The notes: generated by a model from the sequence alone, not told the origin. A DNA stretch of 64,000 nucleotides from Actinomadura viridilutea (GCA_003001795.1 PVNI01000002.1:525389-589388); one strand, 5' to 3'; shown: positions 45,744-55,114, counted from the first letter of the stretch. A program made the numbers and translations.

Positions 45744-45756
45744 TAGGCAAACCTAA
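45738..45756 (-). promoter_or_regulatory. Iron box (DmdR/IdeR-type operator)
   Basis: ATAGGTTAGGCAAACCTAA matches the actinobacterial DtxR/IdeR/DmdR1 19-bp consensus (TTAGGTTAGGCTAACCTAA) at 17 of 19 positions. Placed upstream of the siderophore-uptake operon, it should shut transcription when iron is plentiful. Confidence 0.9.
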
Positions 45757-46031
45757 GGCAGGTGGAGCGTACGGGACTAGGGTTCAAAACGACAAATCAG
45801 TGACAGACGGGACGATGCTCCCGTTGACGTCGGGACGGCCGCGGCCCCGGCCGGAGCGCCGGGCGCTCCCCCGCCGCCGACCGCGCAGGCCCGGTTCGGC
45901 CACCGACCCTCGTCCAGGCCGGACCGGCATTGACCGCTCCGCGCTTTTGAGGTCTGATCTTGAACGACGCTCGGCGCCTGGCTCGGGGGCGGCGCTCGCG
46001 CGGATCGTGCGATGCCTCCGGGAGGTCGGCC

Positions 46032-47999
46032 TTGCGCGCACTGCTCGCGACCACCGCCGCGCTCGCCCTCGCGGGCGCGCTGCTGTCCGTCCCCTCTCCC
46101 GCCGCCGCGGCGACCGCCGACGACGGGTGCGACCCGATCGACCCGGCGTCGTGCCTGCTGCCGTTCCCCAACGACTGGTACACGGTGCGCGACGCCCGCA
46201 CCGACACCGGCCGCCGCGTGAACCTGCGCACGACGCTGCGCAACGCGCTGGGCATGCCGATCCGCCCGGACGAATGGAACCGCTCCGACGGCTTCTCGCC
46301 CGGCTCCATGCTGCTGGCGCACGTCCCCGGCGTGGACCTGGCCCGCAGCGGCGCGGCGCCGATCACCGACATCGGAGCGTCCCTGCGCCGCGACGCCCCC
46401 ATCGTCATCGTCGACGCCGCGACCGGGGAACGCTGGCCGTACTGGGCGGAACCGGACGCCAACGCCACGCGCGACGACCGCCGCGCGCTCATCGTCCGTC
46501 CGGCGCGCAACTTCCGCGAGGGGCACCGGTACGTGGTGGCGCTGCGCCGCCTGCGCGACGCCGACGGGAACGTCATCAAGCCCGGCGCGACGTTCCGCAG
46601 ACTCCTCGGGCCGACGCTCCCGCCGGGCCACCCGCTGCGCGAACGCCAACGCGCCACCCGACGCGTGCTGTCGGACCTCTCGCGTCACGGCGTCGGCACC
46701 GAGGACCTCTACCTCGCGTGGGACTTCACCGTCGCCAGCCGCCGCAATCTGTCCGAGCGGATGCTGCACATCCGCGACGAAGCGCTCAAGAGCCTCGGCC
46801 CCACGGGCTCACCCCCGTTCCTCGTCACGCAGGTCGCCGACGACGTCGACGAGCGCATCGCGCGGGAGGTCAAGGGCGTGCTGTTCGCGCCCAGCTACCT
46901 GAACCAGCCCGGCGGGCCGCCCGGATCGTCGTTCCGCTTCGGACGCGACGGGCTCCCCGAACGCCTGCCCTTCAACACCCAGGTGGTGCCGTTCCAGTGC
47001 GAGATCCCGCGGTCGGCGTTCACGTCGCCCGCGCGGGCCGCGCTGTACGGGCACGGCCTGCTGGGCAGCGAACGGGAGGTGGCCGCGGGCAACGTCAAGG
47101 CGATGGCGGCCGAGCACGGGTTCGTGTTCTGCGCGACCAAGTGGATCGGCATGGCCGACGAGGACGTCCCCAACGTCGTCGCCACGCTGGCCGACCTCAG
47201 CCGGTTCAACACCGTCGCCGACCGGCTCCAGCAGGGCATGCTCCACTTCATCCTGCTCGGCCGGGCCATGACGCGCGGCTTCCCCGGCGACAAGGCGTTC
47301 CGCACCGCCGACGGCAGGCCGCTCATCGACGCCTCCCGGGGCGTGGTGTACGACGGCAACAGCCAGGGCGGCATCATGGGCGGCGCGCTGACCGCCGTGT
47401 CCCCGGACGTGCGGCGCGCCGTGCTGGGCGTCCCCGGCATGAACTACAGCACGCTGCTCAACCGCAGCTCCGACTTCCCGACCTACGCGCGGGTGCTGGA
47501 CGCGTTCTACCCCGACAAGCTCGACCAGCAGATCGCCATCGCGCTGATCCAGATGCTGTGGGACCGCGGCGAGGCCGACGGCTACGCCGCCCACATGACC
47601 GACCGTCCGCTGCCGGGCACGCCGTCGCACCGGGTGCTCATGCACGTGGCGTTCGGCGACCACCAGGTGGCGCCGGTCGCGGCCGAGGTCGAGGCCCGCA
47701 CCGTCGGGGCGCGGCTGCACTCGCCCGCGCTGCGCCCCGGCCGCAGCCCCGACCGGGTGCCGTTCTGGGGCATCCCGGCGATCGGCGCGTACCCGTACGC
47801 GGGCTCGGCGATGGTGGTGTGGGACAGCGGCGCGCCCGCCCCGCCGCTCACCAACACCCCGCCGACCGAGGGCCGCGACCCGCACTCCGACCCGCGCAAC
47901 TCGCCCGACGCGCGCAGGCAGAAGGCCGTGTTCTTGAAGACCGGCCGGGTCGTCGACGTCTGCGGCGGCGGCCCCTGCGTGATCCCCTCCGGCGGATGA
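46032..47999 (+). CDS. Secreted alpha/beta-hydrolase-like protein
   Basis: A 655-residue exported protein. TTG 46032 is chosen because GGGAGGT lies 7-8 nt upstream and it starts exactly at a clean signal peptide (LRALLATTAALALAGALLSVPSPAAAA); a longer TTG start at 45960 with GAGGT is also possible. Mature features are FPNDWYTV, RAALYGHGLLG (oxyanion-like HG), and DGNSQGGIMGGALTAV, where GNSQGG looks like a nucleophile elbow, followed by HVAFGDHQV near the end with likely Asp and His. It is probably a large lipase/esterase-like hydrolase; the substrate is unknown. Divergent from the iron-uptake operon. Confidence 0.75.
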   Translation: MRALLATTAALALAGALLSVPSPAAAATADDGCDPIDPASCLLPFPNDWYTVRDARTDTGRRVNLRTTLRNALGMPIRPDEWNRSDGFSPGSMLLAHVPGVDLARSGAAPITDIGASLRRDAPIVIVDAATGERWPYWAEPDANATRDDRRALIVRPARNFREGHRYVVALRRLRDADGNVIKPGATFRRLLGPTLPPGHPLRERQRATRRVLSDLSRHGVGTEDLYLAWDFTVASRRNLSERMLHIRDEALKSLGPTGSPPFLVTQVADDVDERIAREVKGVLFAPSYLNQPGGPPGSSFRFGRDGLPERLPFNTQVVPFQCEIPRSAFTSPARAALYGHGLLGSEREVAAGNVKAMAAEHGFVFCATKWIGMADEDVPNVVATLADLSRFNTVADRLQQGMLHFILLGRAMTRGFPGDKAFRTADGRPLIDASRGVVYDGNSQGGIMGGALTAVSPDVRRAVLGVPGMNYSTLLNRSSDFPTYARVLDAFYPDKLDQQIAIALIQMLWDRGEADGYAAHMTDRPLPGTPSHRVLMHVAFGDHQVAPVAAEVEARTVGARLHSPALRPGRSPDRVPFWGIPAIGAYPYAGSAMVVWDSGAPAPPLTNTPPTEGRDPHSDPRNSPDARRQKAVFLKTGRVVDVCGGGPCVIPSGG

Positions 48000-48078
48000 C
48001 GGCGCGCCCGGCTCTTCCGGAGGTCAGGATCGCGTGACCCCTTCACCACGGGGCGCGATATTCTGCGATGATCTCGGC

Positions 48079-48822
48079 ATGCTGCAGGTTTGTCCCAACG
48101 GTCCGCGCACCCGCGCCGACTGCGCCCATCTGCCGGTGGCGCCGCACGAGCTCGCCGCCGCCGTCCGCGACGCGGTGATCGCGGGCGCGGAGGACGTCCA
48201 CCTGCACCCCAAGGACGCCTCCGGCGCCGACTCGCTGGAGCCGGACGCGGTCGCCGAGGCGGTGGCCGCCGTGCGCGCGGCCGTTCCGGGCATCCGCGTG
48301 GGCGTCACCACCGGCGCCTGGGCCGCGCCCGACCCCCGGGACCGCGCCGAGCTGGTGCGCTCGTGGAAGGTATTGCCCGACCACGCGTCGGTGAACTGGC
48401 ACGAGGAGGGGGCCGAGCTGGTCGCCGACGCGCTGCTGGACCTCGGCGTCGAGATCGAGGCGGGCGTCTTCTCCGGCACCGACGCGGCCCGCCGCTTCCT
48501 GGCGTGGCCGTCGGCGCACCGCGTGCTGCGGGTGCTGGCCGAGGTCACCGACACCGATCCGCAGACCGCGCCGCGCACCGCCGCCGCGCTGCTGGAGGAG
48601 CTGGGAACGGCGCGCGGCCGTCCCGTCCTGCTGCACGGGGAGGACGGCGGCGCCTGGCCGGTGCTGCGCATGGCCGCCGAGCTCGGCCTCGACACCCGCA
48701 TCGGGCTGGAGGACAGCCTGCTGCTGCCCGACGGGACGCCCGCGCCCGACAACGCGTCCCTGGTCCGGGCGGCCCGCTCCATCCTCGGGCTCGCCGCGCC
48801 TCCGCGCGACCGCGTCGTGTGA
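48079..48822 (+). CDS. BKACE family (beta-keto acid cleavage) protein
   Basis: A 247-residue TIM-barrel protein of the beta-keto acid cleavage enzyme family (DUF849, first known as 3-keto-5-aminohexanoate cleavage enzyme), which condenses beta-keto acids with acetyl-CoA. HLHPKD supplies the two Zn-binding His; GVTTGAW, SVNWHEEGAELVADALLDLGVEIEAGVF and RIGLEDSLLLPDG are further family blocks. ATG 48079 gives the usual MLQVCPNGPRT start, although GTG 48034, 9 nt after GGAGGT, is an alternative adding 15 residues. The substrate is not known. Confidence 0.88.
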   Translation: MLQVCPNGPRTRADCAHLPVAPHELAAAVRDAVIAGAEDVHLHPKDASGADSLEPDAVAEAVAAVRAAVPGIRVGVTTGAWAAPDPRDRAELVRSWKVLPDHASVNWHEEGAELVADALLDLGVEIEAGVFSGTDAARRFLAWPSAHRVLRVLAEVTDTDPQTAPRTAAALLEELGTARGRPVLLHGEDGGAWPVLRMAAELGLDTRIGLEDSLLLPDGTPAPDNASLVRAARSILGLAAPPRDRVV

Positions 48823-49088
48823 TGCCGCCCCGGGCGCCGTCCTCCGGCGCGCACGTCCGTTCCGCCGAGGAGGCGGACCGGACCCATCGCCTGCCCTGAG
48901 GCCGCGAACGGCGTCGCCGCCGGCCGGAGAAGCGCCGTCCCGACGAAAGGAGTTCAGACGCGGGGGCCGCACGCGACGTTCCCGTGCGGTTGCTCACAAA
49001 CTCCGGTGAAACCGGCTCTCGCGGAGCCTCCGTCACAGTGCCGATCGGGTCACAAGATCACCTCACCGGCACCGACGGAGAACGACTC

Positions 49089-49823
49089 ATGCGCAACGCA
49101 CGACGCACCTTCGCGGCCGCGTTCCTGGCCGCGGCGGCGCTGGCCGCCGCGGGGTGCACGATCAAGATCGACGCTCCCGAGTCCGCGGCGGGCACCGCGT
49201 CCCGGACGGCCACGCCGCGCGCTTCGCGGTCCCCTGTCGGCACCGCCGTGAACGAGGCCGAGATGCAGCACGACATCTCGGCGGCCCAGAGGGTGGTGGA
49301 CGGGTTCTGGCGCAACCACTGGTCGGAGTACTTCACCGGCTTCTACCGGTCGCCGAGGGTGCGCGGCGGATACGACGGCGACGTCCCGGCGTCCGCGCCG
49401 ACCTGCGGCGGCAAGCCCGCGGCACGCAACAACGCGTTCTACTGCATCCCGCAGGACTACATCGCCTGGGACCTCAACCTGATGCGCGCCGGCTACGCCA
49501 AGGGCGACGCCTGGGTCTACATGATCATCGCGCACGAGTGGGGGCACGCCGTCCAGGCCCGGCTGCGGTCGTCCCTGGTCTCCGTGCAGAAGGAGCTGCA
49601 GGCCGACTGCCTGGCCGGGGCGGCGCTGTACGGGGCGGCCGAGCGCGACCGCACGCTGAGCATCGAGCCCGGCGACCGCGAGGAGATCATCGACGCCTTC
49701 AAGGCGGTCGGCGACGACACCCCGTGGACCAGTCCCGGCGACCACGGCGACGCCCTGCAGCGCATCGAGTACTTCAGCAAGGGCCGCACCGGCGGCGTCC
49801 GCGCCTGCTTCAACCGCGCCTGA
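49089..49823 (+). CDS. Neutral zinc metallopeptidase lipoprotein
   Basis: A 244-residue protein of the putative neutral zinc metallopeptidase family (YpfJ-like). The signal peptide ends in the lipobox ALAAAGC, so it is probably membrane-anchored outside. MIIAHEWGHAVQARL holds the HExxH-type zinc site, and VQKELQADCLAGAAL supplies the third ligand region. It is followed by a strong hairpin. Substrate unknown. Confidence 0.9.
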   Translation: MRNARRTFAAAFLAAAALAAAGCTIKIDAPESAAGTASRTATPRASRSPVGTAVNEAEMQHDISAAQRVVDGFWRNHWSEYFTGFYRSPRVRGGYDGDVPASAPTCGGKPAARNNAFYCIPQDYIAWDLNLMRAGYAKGDAWVYMIIAHEWGHAVQARLRSSLVSVQKELQADCLAGAALYGAAERDRTLSIEPGDREEIIDAFKAVGDDTPWTSPGDHGDALQRIEYFSKGRTGGVRACFNRA

Positions 49824-49842
49824 CCCCGCCCGCGCACACCGC

Positions 49843-49871
49843 CCCCGTCCGCTTCCCCGCGGCGGACGGGG
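49843..49871. terminator. Hairpin between convergent genes
   Basis: CCCCGTCCGC (49843-49852) pairs perfectly with GCGGACGGGG (49862-49871) around a 9-nt loop, between the metallopeptidase gene and the thiamine-binding-type gene. Confidence 0.7.
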
Positions 49872-49918
49872 CGTCCCCCGCCGGGCCCCAGGGGTCGCGT
49901 ACTGCCGCCGCTCGCCGT

Positions 49919-50221
49919 TCAGGACCGGTCTTCGGCGAGGTGGCGTTCGATGCTCTCGACCTTGGCGTCCAGGGCCCCGGTGACGCCGGGACGCAGATCC
50001 GCCTTGATCACCACGCTGACCCTGGGGGCGCGGGCGGCGACGGCGTCGGTGGCGGCCTTGACCACCGCCATCACCTCGTCCCACTCCCCCTCGACCGTGG
50101 TGAACATCGCGTCGGTGCGGTTGGGCAGGCCGCTGGCCCGCACCACGCGGACGGCCTCCGCCACCAGTTCACCGACGTTCTCCCCGACGCCGAGCGGGGT
50201 CACCGAGAACGCGACCAGCAC
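49919..50221 (-). CDS. MTH1187/YkoF-type thiamine-binding protein
   Basis: A 100-residue protein of the MTH1187 family (thiamine-binding, YkoF-like ferredoxin fold): [24 protein letters not shown], then [36 protein letters not shown]. Relatives bind thiamine or its pyrimidine part, though most are uncharacterised. It lies close upstream of no thiamine gene; the ThDP enzyme at 29.9 kb is distant. Confidence 0.88.
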   Translation of the reverse strand: MLVAFSVTPLGVGENVGELVAEAVRVVRASGLPNRTDAMFTTVEGEWDEVMAVVKAATDAVAARAPRVSVVIKADLRPGVTGALDAKVESIERHLAEDRS

Positions 50222-50258
50222 GACACACCTCCACGCGTGATCCTAGGCGGCCGCGGAC

Positions 50259-50645
50259 CTACGGCTGCACCACCTCGCGGACCACGATCTCGTCCAGGCG
50301 GCGCTCCACGATCGCGCCGACCGGCCAGTCGCGCACCAGGCACCGCAGCTCTGCCGCCTCGTGCTCGGCGAACGTGGCGTCGTAGCCGCGCTGCTCCAGG
50401 CTGGACCGCAGCGCCTCCACGTAGTCGGCCTCGGTGAACCCGGGGACCTCCCGGACCATGGCCGTGGTGGTGGCCCGGTGCGAGTTGAGCCCGGCGAACG
50501 CGCGGCCGCAGCCGCAGGCGCCGTCCGGGTCGCCGCGGTCGCCGGCGCACACCGCGCCGATGTGCACCAGCTCCCCCTCGATGCACCAGTGGAAGTCGTT
50601 GTCGCGGTAGCCCTGCGTGACCTTGGTGGCGGTGAGCAGCTTCAC
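50259..50645 (-). CDS. Conserved actinobacterial protein with Cys cluster
   Basis: A 128-residue protein, unknown in function. It begins KLLTATKVTQGYRDNDFHWCIEGELV and has AVCAGDRGDPDGACGCGRAFAGL, where three or four cysteines could bind zinc, and then SHRATTTAMV. GTG 50645 follows GGGAGGGG. Proteins with this opening are frequent in Streptomyces and relatives but not characterised as far as I know. Same strand as the thiamine-binding-type gene, 37 bp upstream of it. Confidence 0.8.
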   Translation of the reverse strand: MKLLTATKVTQGYRDNDFHWCIEGELVHIGAVCAGDRGDPDGACGCGRAFAGLNSHRATTTAMVREVPGFTEADYVEALRSSLEQRGYDATFAEHEAAELRCLVRDWPVGAIVERRLDEIVVREVVQP

Positions 50646-50735
50646 AGCGGGCCCCTCCCGGACCGTCCGAACCCGGACCAACCGTACGGCGGGCGTCCGA
50701 CATCCTGAGGCGGTCTTCGGACCGACCTCGGGCGA

Positions 50736-51809
50736 TCACTGGTAGGCCGTGACGAACCAGCGGGCCCGGTAGAACTGGGCGCCGGGCAGCACGCGCGTGG
50801 CGTTCCTGTGTCCCGGCCCGAAGAACTCCAAGGTGTCGGTGCACCAGGATGTCGCGCATCCCCACTTGGGCCGCGTCAGCAGCACTTGCCCGGTGCGGGG
50901 ATGGTTTCCCACCGACTTGACGATGCGCTTGTTGACCCGCTCGGCGTACCGGTAGCGGGTGGTGAAGGTGTCCTTGCGCTTGTCGTACTGATAGACGCCG
51001 TAGTGCGTGGTGATCCACAGCCGGTGGCGGTCGCCGTAGACGGGGGCCAGGTCGTGGCCGCTCGCCGACGGCAGCTTCGTGCGCTTGACCACCTTCAACG
51101 TCGGGCGGCGCGCCGTGCCGCGCACCCGCAGCGCGATGAGGTGGTCCCGGCCGAGGGCCCACAGGAACTTGCGGGCCGGGTCCCACAGGACGCCGTGGGC
51201 GCCTTCGAGAGGCACCTGAGCGTGCGTCCGGGCGGCGCGTCCCCGCGAGGCGGCGTAGACGCGCACCCAGTCGCCCCTGGACGCCGCGACGGCGACGTTT
51301 CCGTTGGGCAGCAGCTCGGCGCCGTGCAGGCTGTTCGCCCTGCCGGCGTCGACGGCCCACAGGCGCCTGCCGGTCGGGTACTCGATGACGCCGGCGAAAC
51401 CGCCGCCCTGGGCGGTCACCACGTACGTCCGTCCGCGCAGCCGCCGTACCCGGATGTCGGACGCGCTGCCCCACGAATGCGCGACGTCCCGGTAGCCGCG
51501 CTTGGGATCGGGCCTCCAGGACCACTTCACACCGCGTCCCTTCGACCACGAGCGCTTGTGCGCGTCCAACACGAGGAGCCGGCGCCGCCCCTGGTCGCCG
51601 GCGATGATCAGCCCCTTCGCCCATCCCTTGGGACGGGCCGACGGCTTGGCCATCGCGGGCAGCAGCTTCTTGGGCAGCGGGTCCGTCGGCGGAACGGGCG
51701 CGGCCGCGGCGGGCGGCGCGGCGACCGGCACGGCCGCGACGACCCCCGCCGCGAGGGTTCGCCGGACGGTGCCGGGACGGAGCAGGCAGCGGACAGTGCG
51801 ACGCGGCAT
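50736..51809 (-). CDS. Secreted beta-propeller-like protein (DUF6528-like)
   Basis: A 357-residue exported protein. After a basic signal sequence (RTLAAGVVAAVPVAAPPAAAAPV) it has repeated strand-turn blocks: GLIIAGDQGRRRLLVLDAHKRSW, YVVTAQGGGFAGVIEYPTGRRLW, GNVAVAASRGDWVRVYAAS and LWITTHYGVYQYDKR. This is the layout of a six-blade propeller and of DUF6528 proteins, which often bind saccharides or act as lactonase-like folds. Start ATG 51809 has GAGGAGGT. No catalytic residues can be assigned. Confidence 0.75.
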   Translation of the reverse strand: MPRRTVRCLLRPGTVRRTLAAGVVAAVPVAAPPAAAAPVPPTDPLPKKLLPAMAKPSARPKGWAKGLIIAGDQGRRRLLVLDAHKRSWSKGRGVKWSWRPDPKRGYRDVAHSWGSASDIRVRRLRGRTYVVTAQGGGFAGVIEYPTGRRLWAVDAGRANSLHGAELLPNGNVAVAASRGDWVRVYAASRGRAARTHAQVPLEGAHGVLWDPARKFLWALGRDHLIALRVRGTARRPTLKVVKRTKLPSASGHDLAPVYGDRHRLWITTHYGVYQYDKRKDTFTTRYRYAERVNKRIVKSVGNHPRTGQVLLTRPKWGCATSWCTDTLEFFGPGHRNATRVLPGAQFYRARWFVTAYQ

Positions 51810-51928
51810 CGGACCTCCTCCGGGCGACGGATGCGGCGAGCTGTAACGCTCCGTACCCGACTCATCACAAACAGTCGGGTATTCATCCGCGAAATCCCGG
51901 CAACGGCCCCGTCGGCGGGAGGTTCCCG

Positions 51929-52342
51929 TCAGGCCCCGCCTTCGCGGACGAAGCCGTGACGCGCCAACAGCTCCACCAGTTGGAGGCCCACGGCGCTCAG
52001 GACGCGGCCGGTGCCCCGACACGCCCGGCAAGGCATCTGCTCGGGCTCGTCGGGCCGAGCCCGCATGTGCTCGTTGATGGCCCGCTCGACGGCCATCACG
52101 ACCGTGGGCACCTCGGCCTCGGGGTGCTGCCCCTGCCCGCCCTGGGAGGCGTGCGACAAGTCCGCGGCACGGTGCGCGGCCTGCGCCACGCGGAACAGCT
52201 CGTTGGCGCGCTCGTGCCAGGCGCGCCACTCCGCGCTGCGCACCTGGCCCGTCCCTTCGCACTCGCCGCAGTCGCACTCGAGCGCGGCGAGGAACCGGAC
52301 CCACTGCTCGGCGGAGGGGTCCGAGAAGTCAGGCTTCGTCAT
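51929..52342 (-). CDS. Unknown protein with two DnaJ-like CxxCxGxG motifs
   Basis: A 137-residue soluble protein. CDCGECEGTGQV near residue 24 and CRACRGTGRV near residue 107 are of the CxxCxGxG kind that forms zinc ribbons in DnaJ, here 80 residues apart with a helical middle (WRAWHERANELFRVAQAAHRAADLSH). The two motifs could fold together around zinc. Function unknown; I find no partner nearby. Confidence 0.65.
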   Translation of the reverse strand: MTKPDFSDPSAEQWVRFLAALECDCGECEGTGQVRSAEWRAWHERANELFRVAQAAHRAADLSHASQGGQGQHPEAEVPTVVMAVERAINEHMRARPDEPEQMPCRACRGTGRVLSAVGLQLVELLARHGFVREGGA

Positions 52343-52480
52343 GCGTGATGCGATGCCGGCACCGTTTCTCCATCGCTTCCTGTACGCGCCGCGCGGACCG
52401 GAGGTTCACACGCGGCGCCGACCACATTACGGGCATCTCACCCCACACCAACACCCCGGGTCCGACTTACGTACATATCT

Positions 52481-52513
52481 GTGCATTTCTGCGAATATGC
52501 ACGGTGCTACAGT
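52481..52513 (+). promoter_or_regulatory. Operator-like repeat and -10 box in A/T-rich gap
   Basis: GTGCAT (52481-52486) and ATGCAC (52497-52502) form a 6-bp inverted repeat in an A/T-rich patch, just before TACAGT at 52508-52513, a TAnnnT -10 hexamer. The repeat covers where a -35 box would lie. This looks like a regulated promoter for the downstream gene(s). Confidence 0.4.
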
Positions 52514-52519
52514 GCCCGC

Positions 52520-52726
52520 GTGCGTCATGGAGCGGAGGACCGGGACACGGCGTCCGCCACCCCGCAGGCTCTGAGCCGCCTGCGTCAAGGCCCGCACACC
52601 GTCACCGACCCCTTCGGCACGGCGTCGCGGCCGCTTCGGCCTGGCGCCCGGTGCTCCCCCGGGCCGCACCGTCAGTCCGTACGCGCACCGGCGCCCCGGC
52701 GCCGCCGGGCGCGCCCGTCAAGCTGA
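52520..52726 (+). CDS. Possible small leaderless gene, 68 codons
   Basis: GTG 52520 lies 6 nt after the -10 hexamer TACAGT, as in leaderless genes, and opens a 68-codon frame ending 12 bp before the enoyl-CoA hydratase. The product is basic and Pro/Arg-rich at its end (APAPRRRRARPSS). There is no recognised motif, so it may simply be the leader of the hydratase transcript. Confidence 0.25.
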   Translation: MRHGAEDRDTASATPQALSRLRQGPHTVTDPFGTASRPLRPGARCSPGPHRQSVRAPAPRRRRARPSS

Positions 52727-52738
52727 GGAGCCCACCGG

Positions 52739-53545
52739 ATGGCCTGGTCCGACTACGAGCGGCTGCGGTTCGAACGGCGCGAGCACGGCGTGCTGCTCAT
52801 CACGCTCGACCGTCCCGAGAAGTACAACGCGGCCGACGAGCGCATGCACACCGAGATGGCGCGCGTGTGGAAGGACGTGTCGGCCGACCCCGACGTCAGG
52901 GTGGCCGTGGTGACCGGCGCGGGCAAGGCGTTCTCCGCGGGCGGCGACCTCGACATGGTCGACCGGATGGCGGGCGACCACGACCGGGTGTCGCACATGC
53001 TCACCGAGATGAGCGACCTGGTCTACACCATGGTCGACTGCGCCAAGCCGATCGTGTCGGCGATCAACGGGGTGGCGGTCGGCGCGGGGCTGGTCGTGGC
53101 GCTGCTGGCCGACATCTCCATCTGCGCCGAGGACGCCCGGCTCGGCGACGGCCACGTGCGGCTGGGCGTGGCCGCCGGGGACCACGCGGCCATCATCTGG
53201 CCGCTGCTGGCGGGCCTGGCCAAGGCCCGCTACTACCTGCTGACCGGCGAGATGCTCGACGGCAGGGAGGCCGAGCGCATCGGCCTGGTCAGCCGCGCGG
53301 TGCCGCGCGAACAGGTGCTCGAGGAGGCCCTGCGCGTGGCCGACGTCCTGGCCACCGGGCCGCAGCAGGCGATCCAGTTGACCCGCCGCGCCCTCAACAA
53401 CTGGCTGCGGAGCGCGGGCCCGATCTTCGACCAGTCCGCCGCGTACGAGATGCTCACCTTCATGGGCCCGGACGTACGCGAAGGCCTGGCCGCCCTGCGC
53501 GAAAAGCGCGAGCCGCGCTTCCCGTCCGCCTTCCCCGAGGGCTGA
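52739..53545 (+). CDS. Enoyl-CoA hydratase/isomerase family protein
   Basis: A 268-residue crotonase-fold protein. Oxyanion-hole segments are [21 protein letters not shown] and [35 protein letters not shown]. In the second, the first catalytic Glu position of classic hydratases is not obvious, so it may be an isomerase or have another activity. ATG 52739 follows GAGGAG. Part of this gene recurs as a decayed copy at 61,395-61,548, on the other side of the low-GC island. Confidence 0.92.
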   Translation: MAWSDYERLRFERREHGVLLITLDRPEKYNAADERMHTEMARVWKDVSADPDVRVAVVTGAGKAFSAGGDLDMVDRMAGDHDRVSHMLTEMSDLVYTMVDCAKPIVSAINGVAVGAGLVVALLADISICAEDARLGDGHVRLGVAAGDHAAIIWPLLAGLAKARYYLLTGEMLDGREAERIGLVSRAVPREQVLEEALRVADVLATGPQQAIQLTRRALNNWLRSAGPIFDQSAAYEMLTFMGPDVREGLAALREKREPRFPSAFPEG

Positions 53546-53736
53546 CGCATGCCTTCTACCCGCCGCTTCCCTGCGCCGTCCGGGCCGGTCGCCGCCCTCG
53601 CTCCGTTCAGCCAGAAGCCGCTTTGAAGGGATCTTGCACCCACCGCGCCCGCGACGAATCCCTCCGAAATCGCGCCGCGCGGTTCCCGTGCGCTGTCCCA
53701 GCTCGATGCGGCCCGGCCGGGCCGTCGGGGTCCTGG

Positions 53737-55017
53737 TCATTCTGGCGCGGTGTAGATCCAGGCGGGCTCGCCGAAGTTCTTTTCCGGCACTTCGGCGATT
53801 ACCCGATGAAAGCTCGTAGGCGCCAGGTTGCCGTATCCGTGAGCAATGACGTCGCGGTATAAGGTGTCTGAGACGATGAGGGCCAGGTCGGCTTTCGGCC
53901 GATCGTTGAGGGCCTGACGCGCCATCCGTGAATCGAGCAGCCGGCGTGTGACGATCGTGGACTCCCCCACCCATCCGTTCACTCCCCACTGCACGTGACC
54001 TCGGTGCAGGGCGGCCCGGATGCGAAGCCGGGCTCGTTCACTGAGATCGGCGTTGATGCGGGCCAATCCGTCGCGCAGCCCTTCGATGAGACGCGGGATG
54101 ACCACTGCCTCGTCAAGGCCGGCGGGGAGGATGACGAATTGGCCGTCCCCGGACTTTTCAAGCTCCAAGCCGGACTCGTCCACGCCGGCGTGGCAGCGGG
54201 CTTCGGCGAGCAGACGAACGAACCGCTCCTGGGCACGAACCGCCTCGGGCGTCCGAAACCGGCTGAAGCGTTCAATGTCGGCGGCGAAGCACAGCCGTAC
54301 TCCTGCACAGTCCGCACGTTTCACTTGTGCGTCGCCGCCATGACCCAGCGGTACCGCGGGCCTCCTCTCGATCGGCATGTTCTGCAGCGGCACAGAGAAC
54401 TGGACGGGCGGGCCATGCCCGTGCACGATTTTGGAGCGTATGAGACGGCGCACGGCAGAGCCGTCCACCCGCAACGTTCCCTTGAGTTGCGAGATGGAAC
54501 TCGGAACTTCTGCAGTGACGTTGATCGCATATTCTCTCGGGAGCGAGTCACGCGTGCCAGGCGCCTCGAAATAGATACCGGCAGCGTGGGCGCGTTGTGG
54601 CTCCGTGATGACCGCCAGCGGTTCTCCGCCGAGCCGTTCCCCGTCAGTCGTGGGTGTGCTCCCACGAGTCGAGGACATGCCGCCATCTGCGGTCCTCGCA
54701 TCCACCCTCAGCACGGAAACACGTCGATCATTAAAGCACATGCGCACGAACAGACCGACGTAATGAGATCGCCCGGATAAGGGTTCGAGCTCCACCGTGA
54801 AACAGAGTTCGACAAGACTGACGGCTGCGAGAGACTCGCTCACGGCCTGACGGTCGATAGCGCCCGACTCCTCGACCGCCCTCGCTGGCGGTAGCCCCAC
54901 GTACACCTGTCCAACCCGAACGAACCTCAGCCGATCCCGCCATCCCCGAACGGTGCGCAACTCGACTCGTGCTTTGGTGTACGGACCTGCCAGCAGCGCC
55001 GGCTCGCCTGACTCCAT
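53737..55017 (-). CDS. Class III nucleotide-cyclase-like protein
   Basis: A 426-residue protein. The C-terminal 190 residues resemble a class III nucleotide cyclase: RLCFAADIERFSRF gives the first metal-binding Asp (D247) and LELEKSGDGQFVILP the second (D291) with a nearby Lys; GVNGWVGESTIVTRRLLDS takes the place of the dimer-crossing loop. The N-terminal 230 residues are a beta-rich domain I do not recognise. Single-domain cyclases of this style next to effector genes occur in Pycsar-type defence, which makes cyclic pyrimidine nucleotides; the specificity here is not known. Last gene of the island operon, 97 bp after the NUDIX gene, and clearly lower in GC than the core. Confidence 0.7.
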   Translation of the reverse strand: MESGEPALLAGPYTKARVELRTVRGWRDRLRFVRVGQVYVGLPPARAVEESGAIDRQAVSESLAAVSLVELCFTVELEPLSGRSHYVGLFVRMCFNDRRVSVLRVDARTADGGMSSTRGSTPTTDGERLGGEPLAVITEPQRAHAAGIYFEAPGTRDSLPREYAINVTAEVPSSISQLKGTLRVDGSAVRRLIRSKIVHGHGPPVQFSVPLQNMPIERRPAVPLGHGGDAQVKRADCAGVRLCFAADIERFSRFRTPEAVRAQERFVRLLAEARCHAGVDESGLELEKSGDGQFVILPAGLDEAVVIPRLIEGLRDGLARINADLSERARLRIRAALHRGHVQWGVNGWVGESTIVTRRLLDSRMARQALNDRPKADLALIVSDTLYRDVIAHGYGNLAPTSFHRVIAEVPEKNFGEPAWIYTAPE

Positions 55018-55114
55018 GACGCCTCCTCGCCCACATCACGAGGCATCAATGAATGACCCGAGAACCGCGTGCCACTGACACGGACGGCTCGAAAATCCGG
55101 GTCGCGAACGCGCA

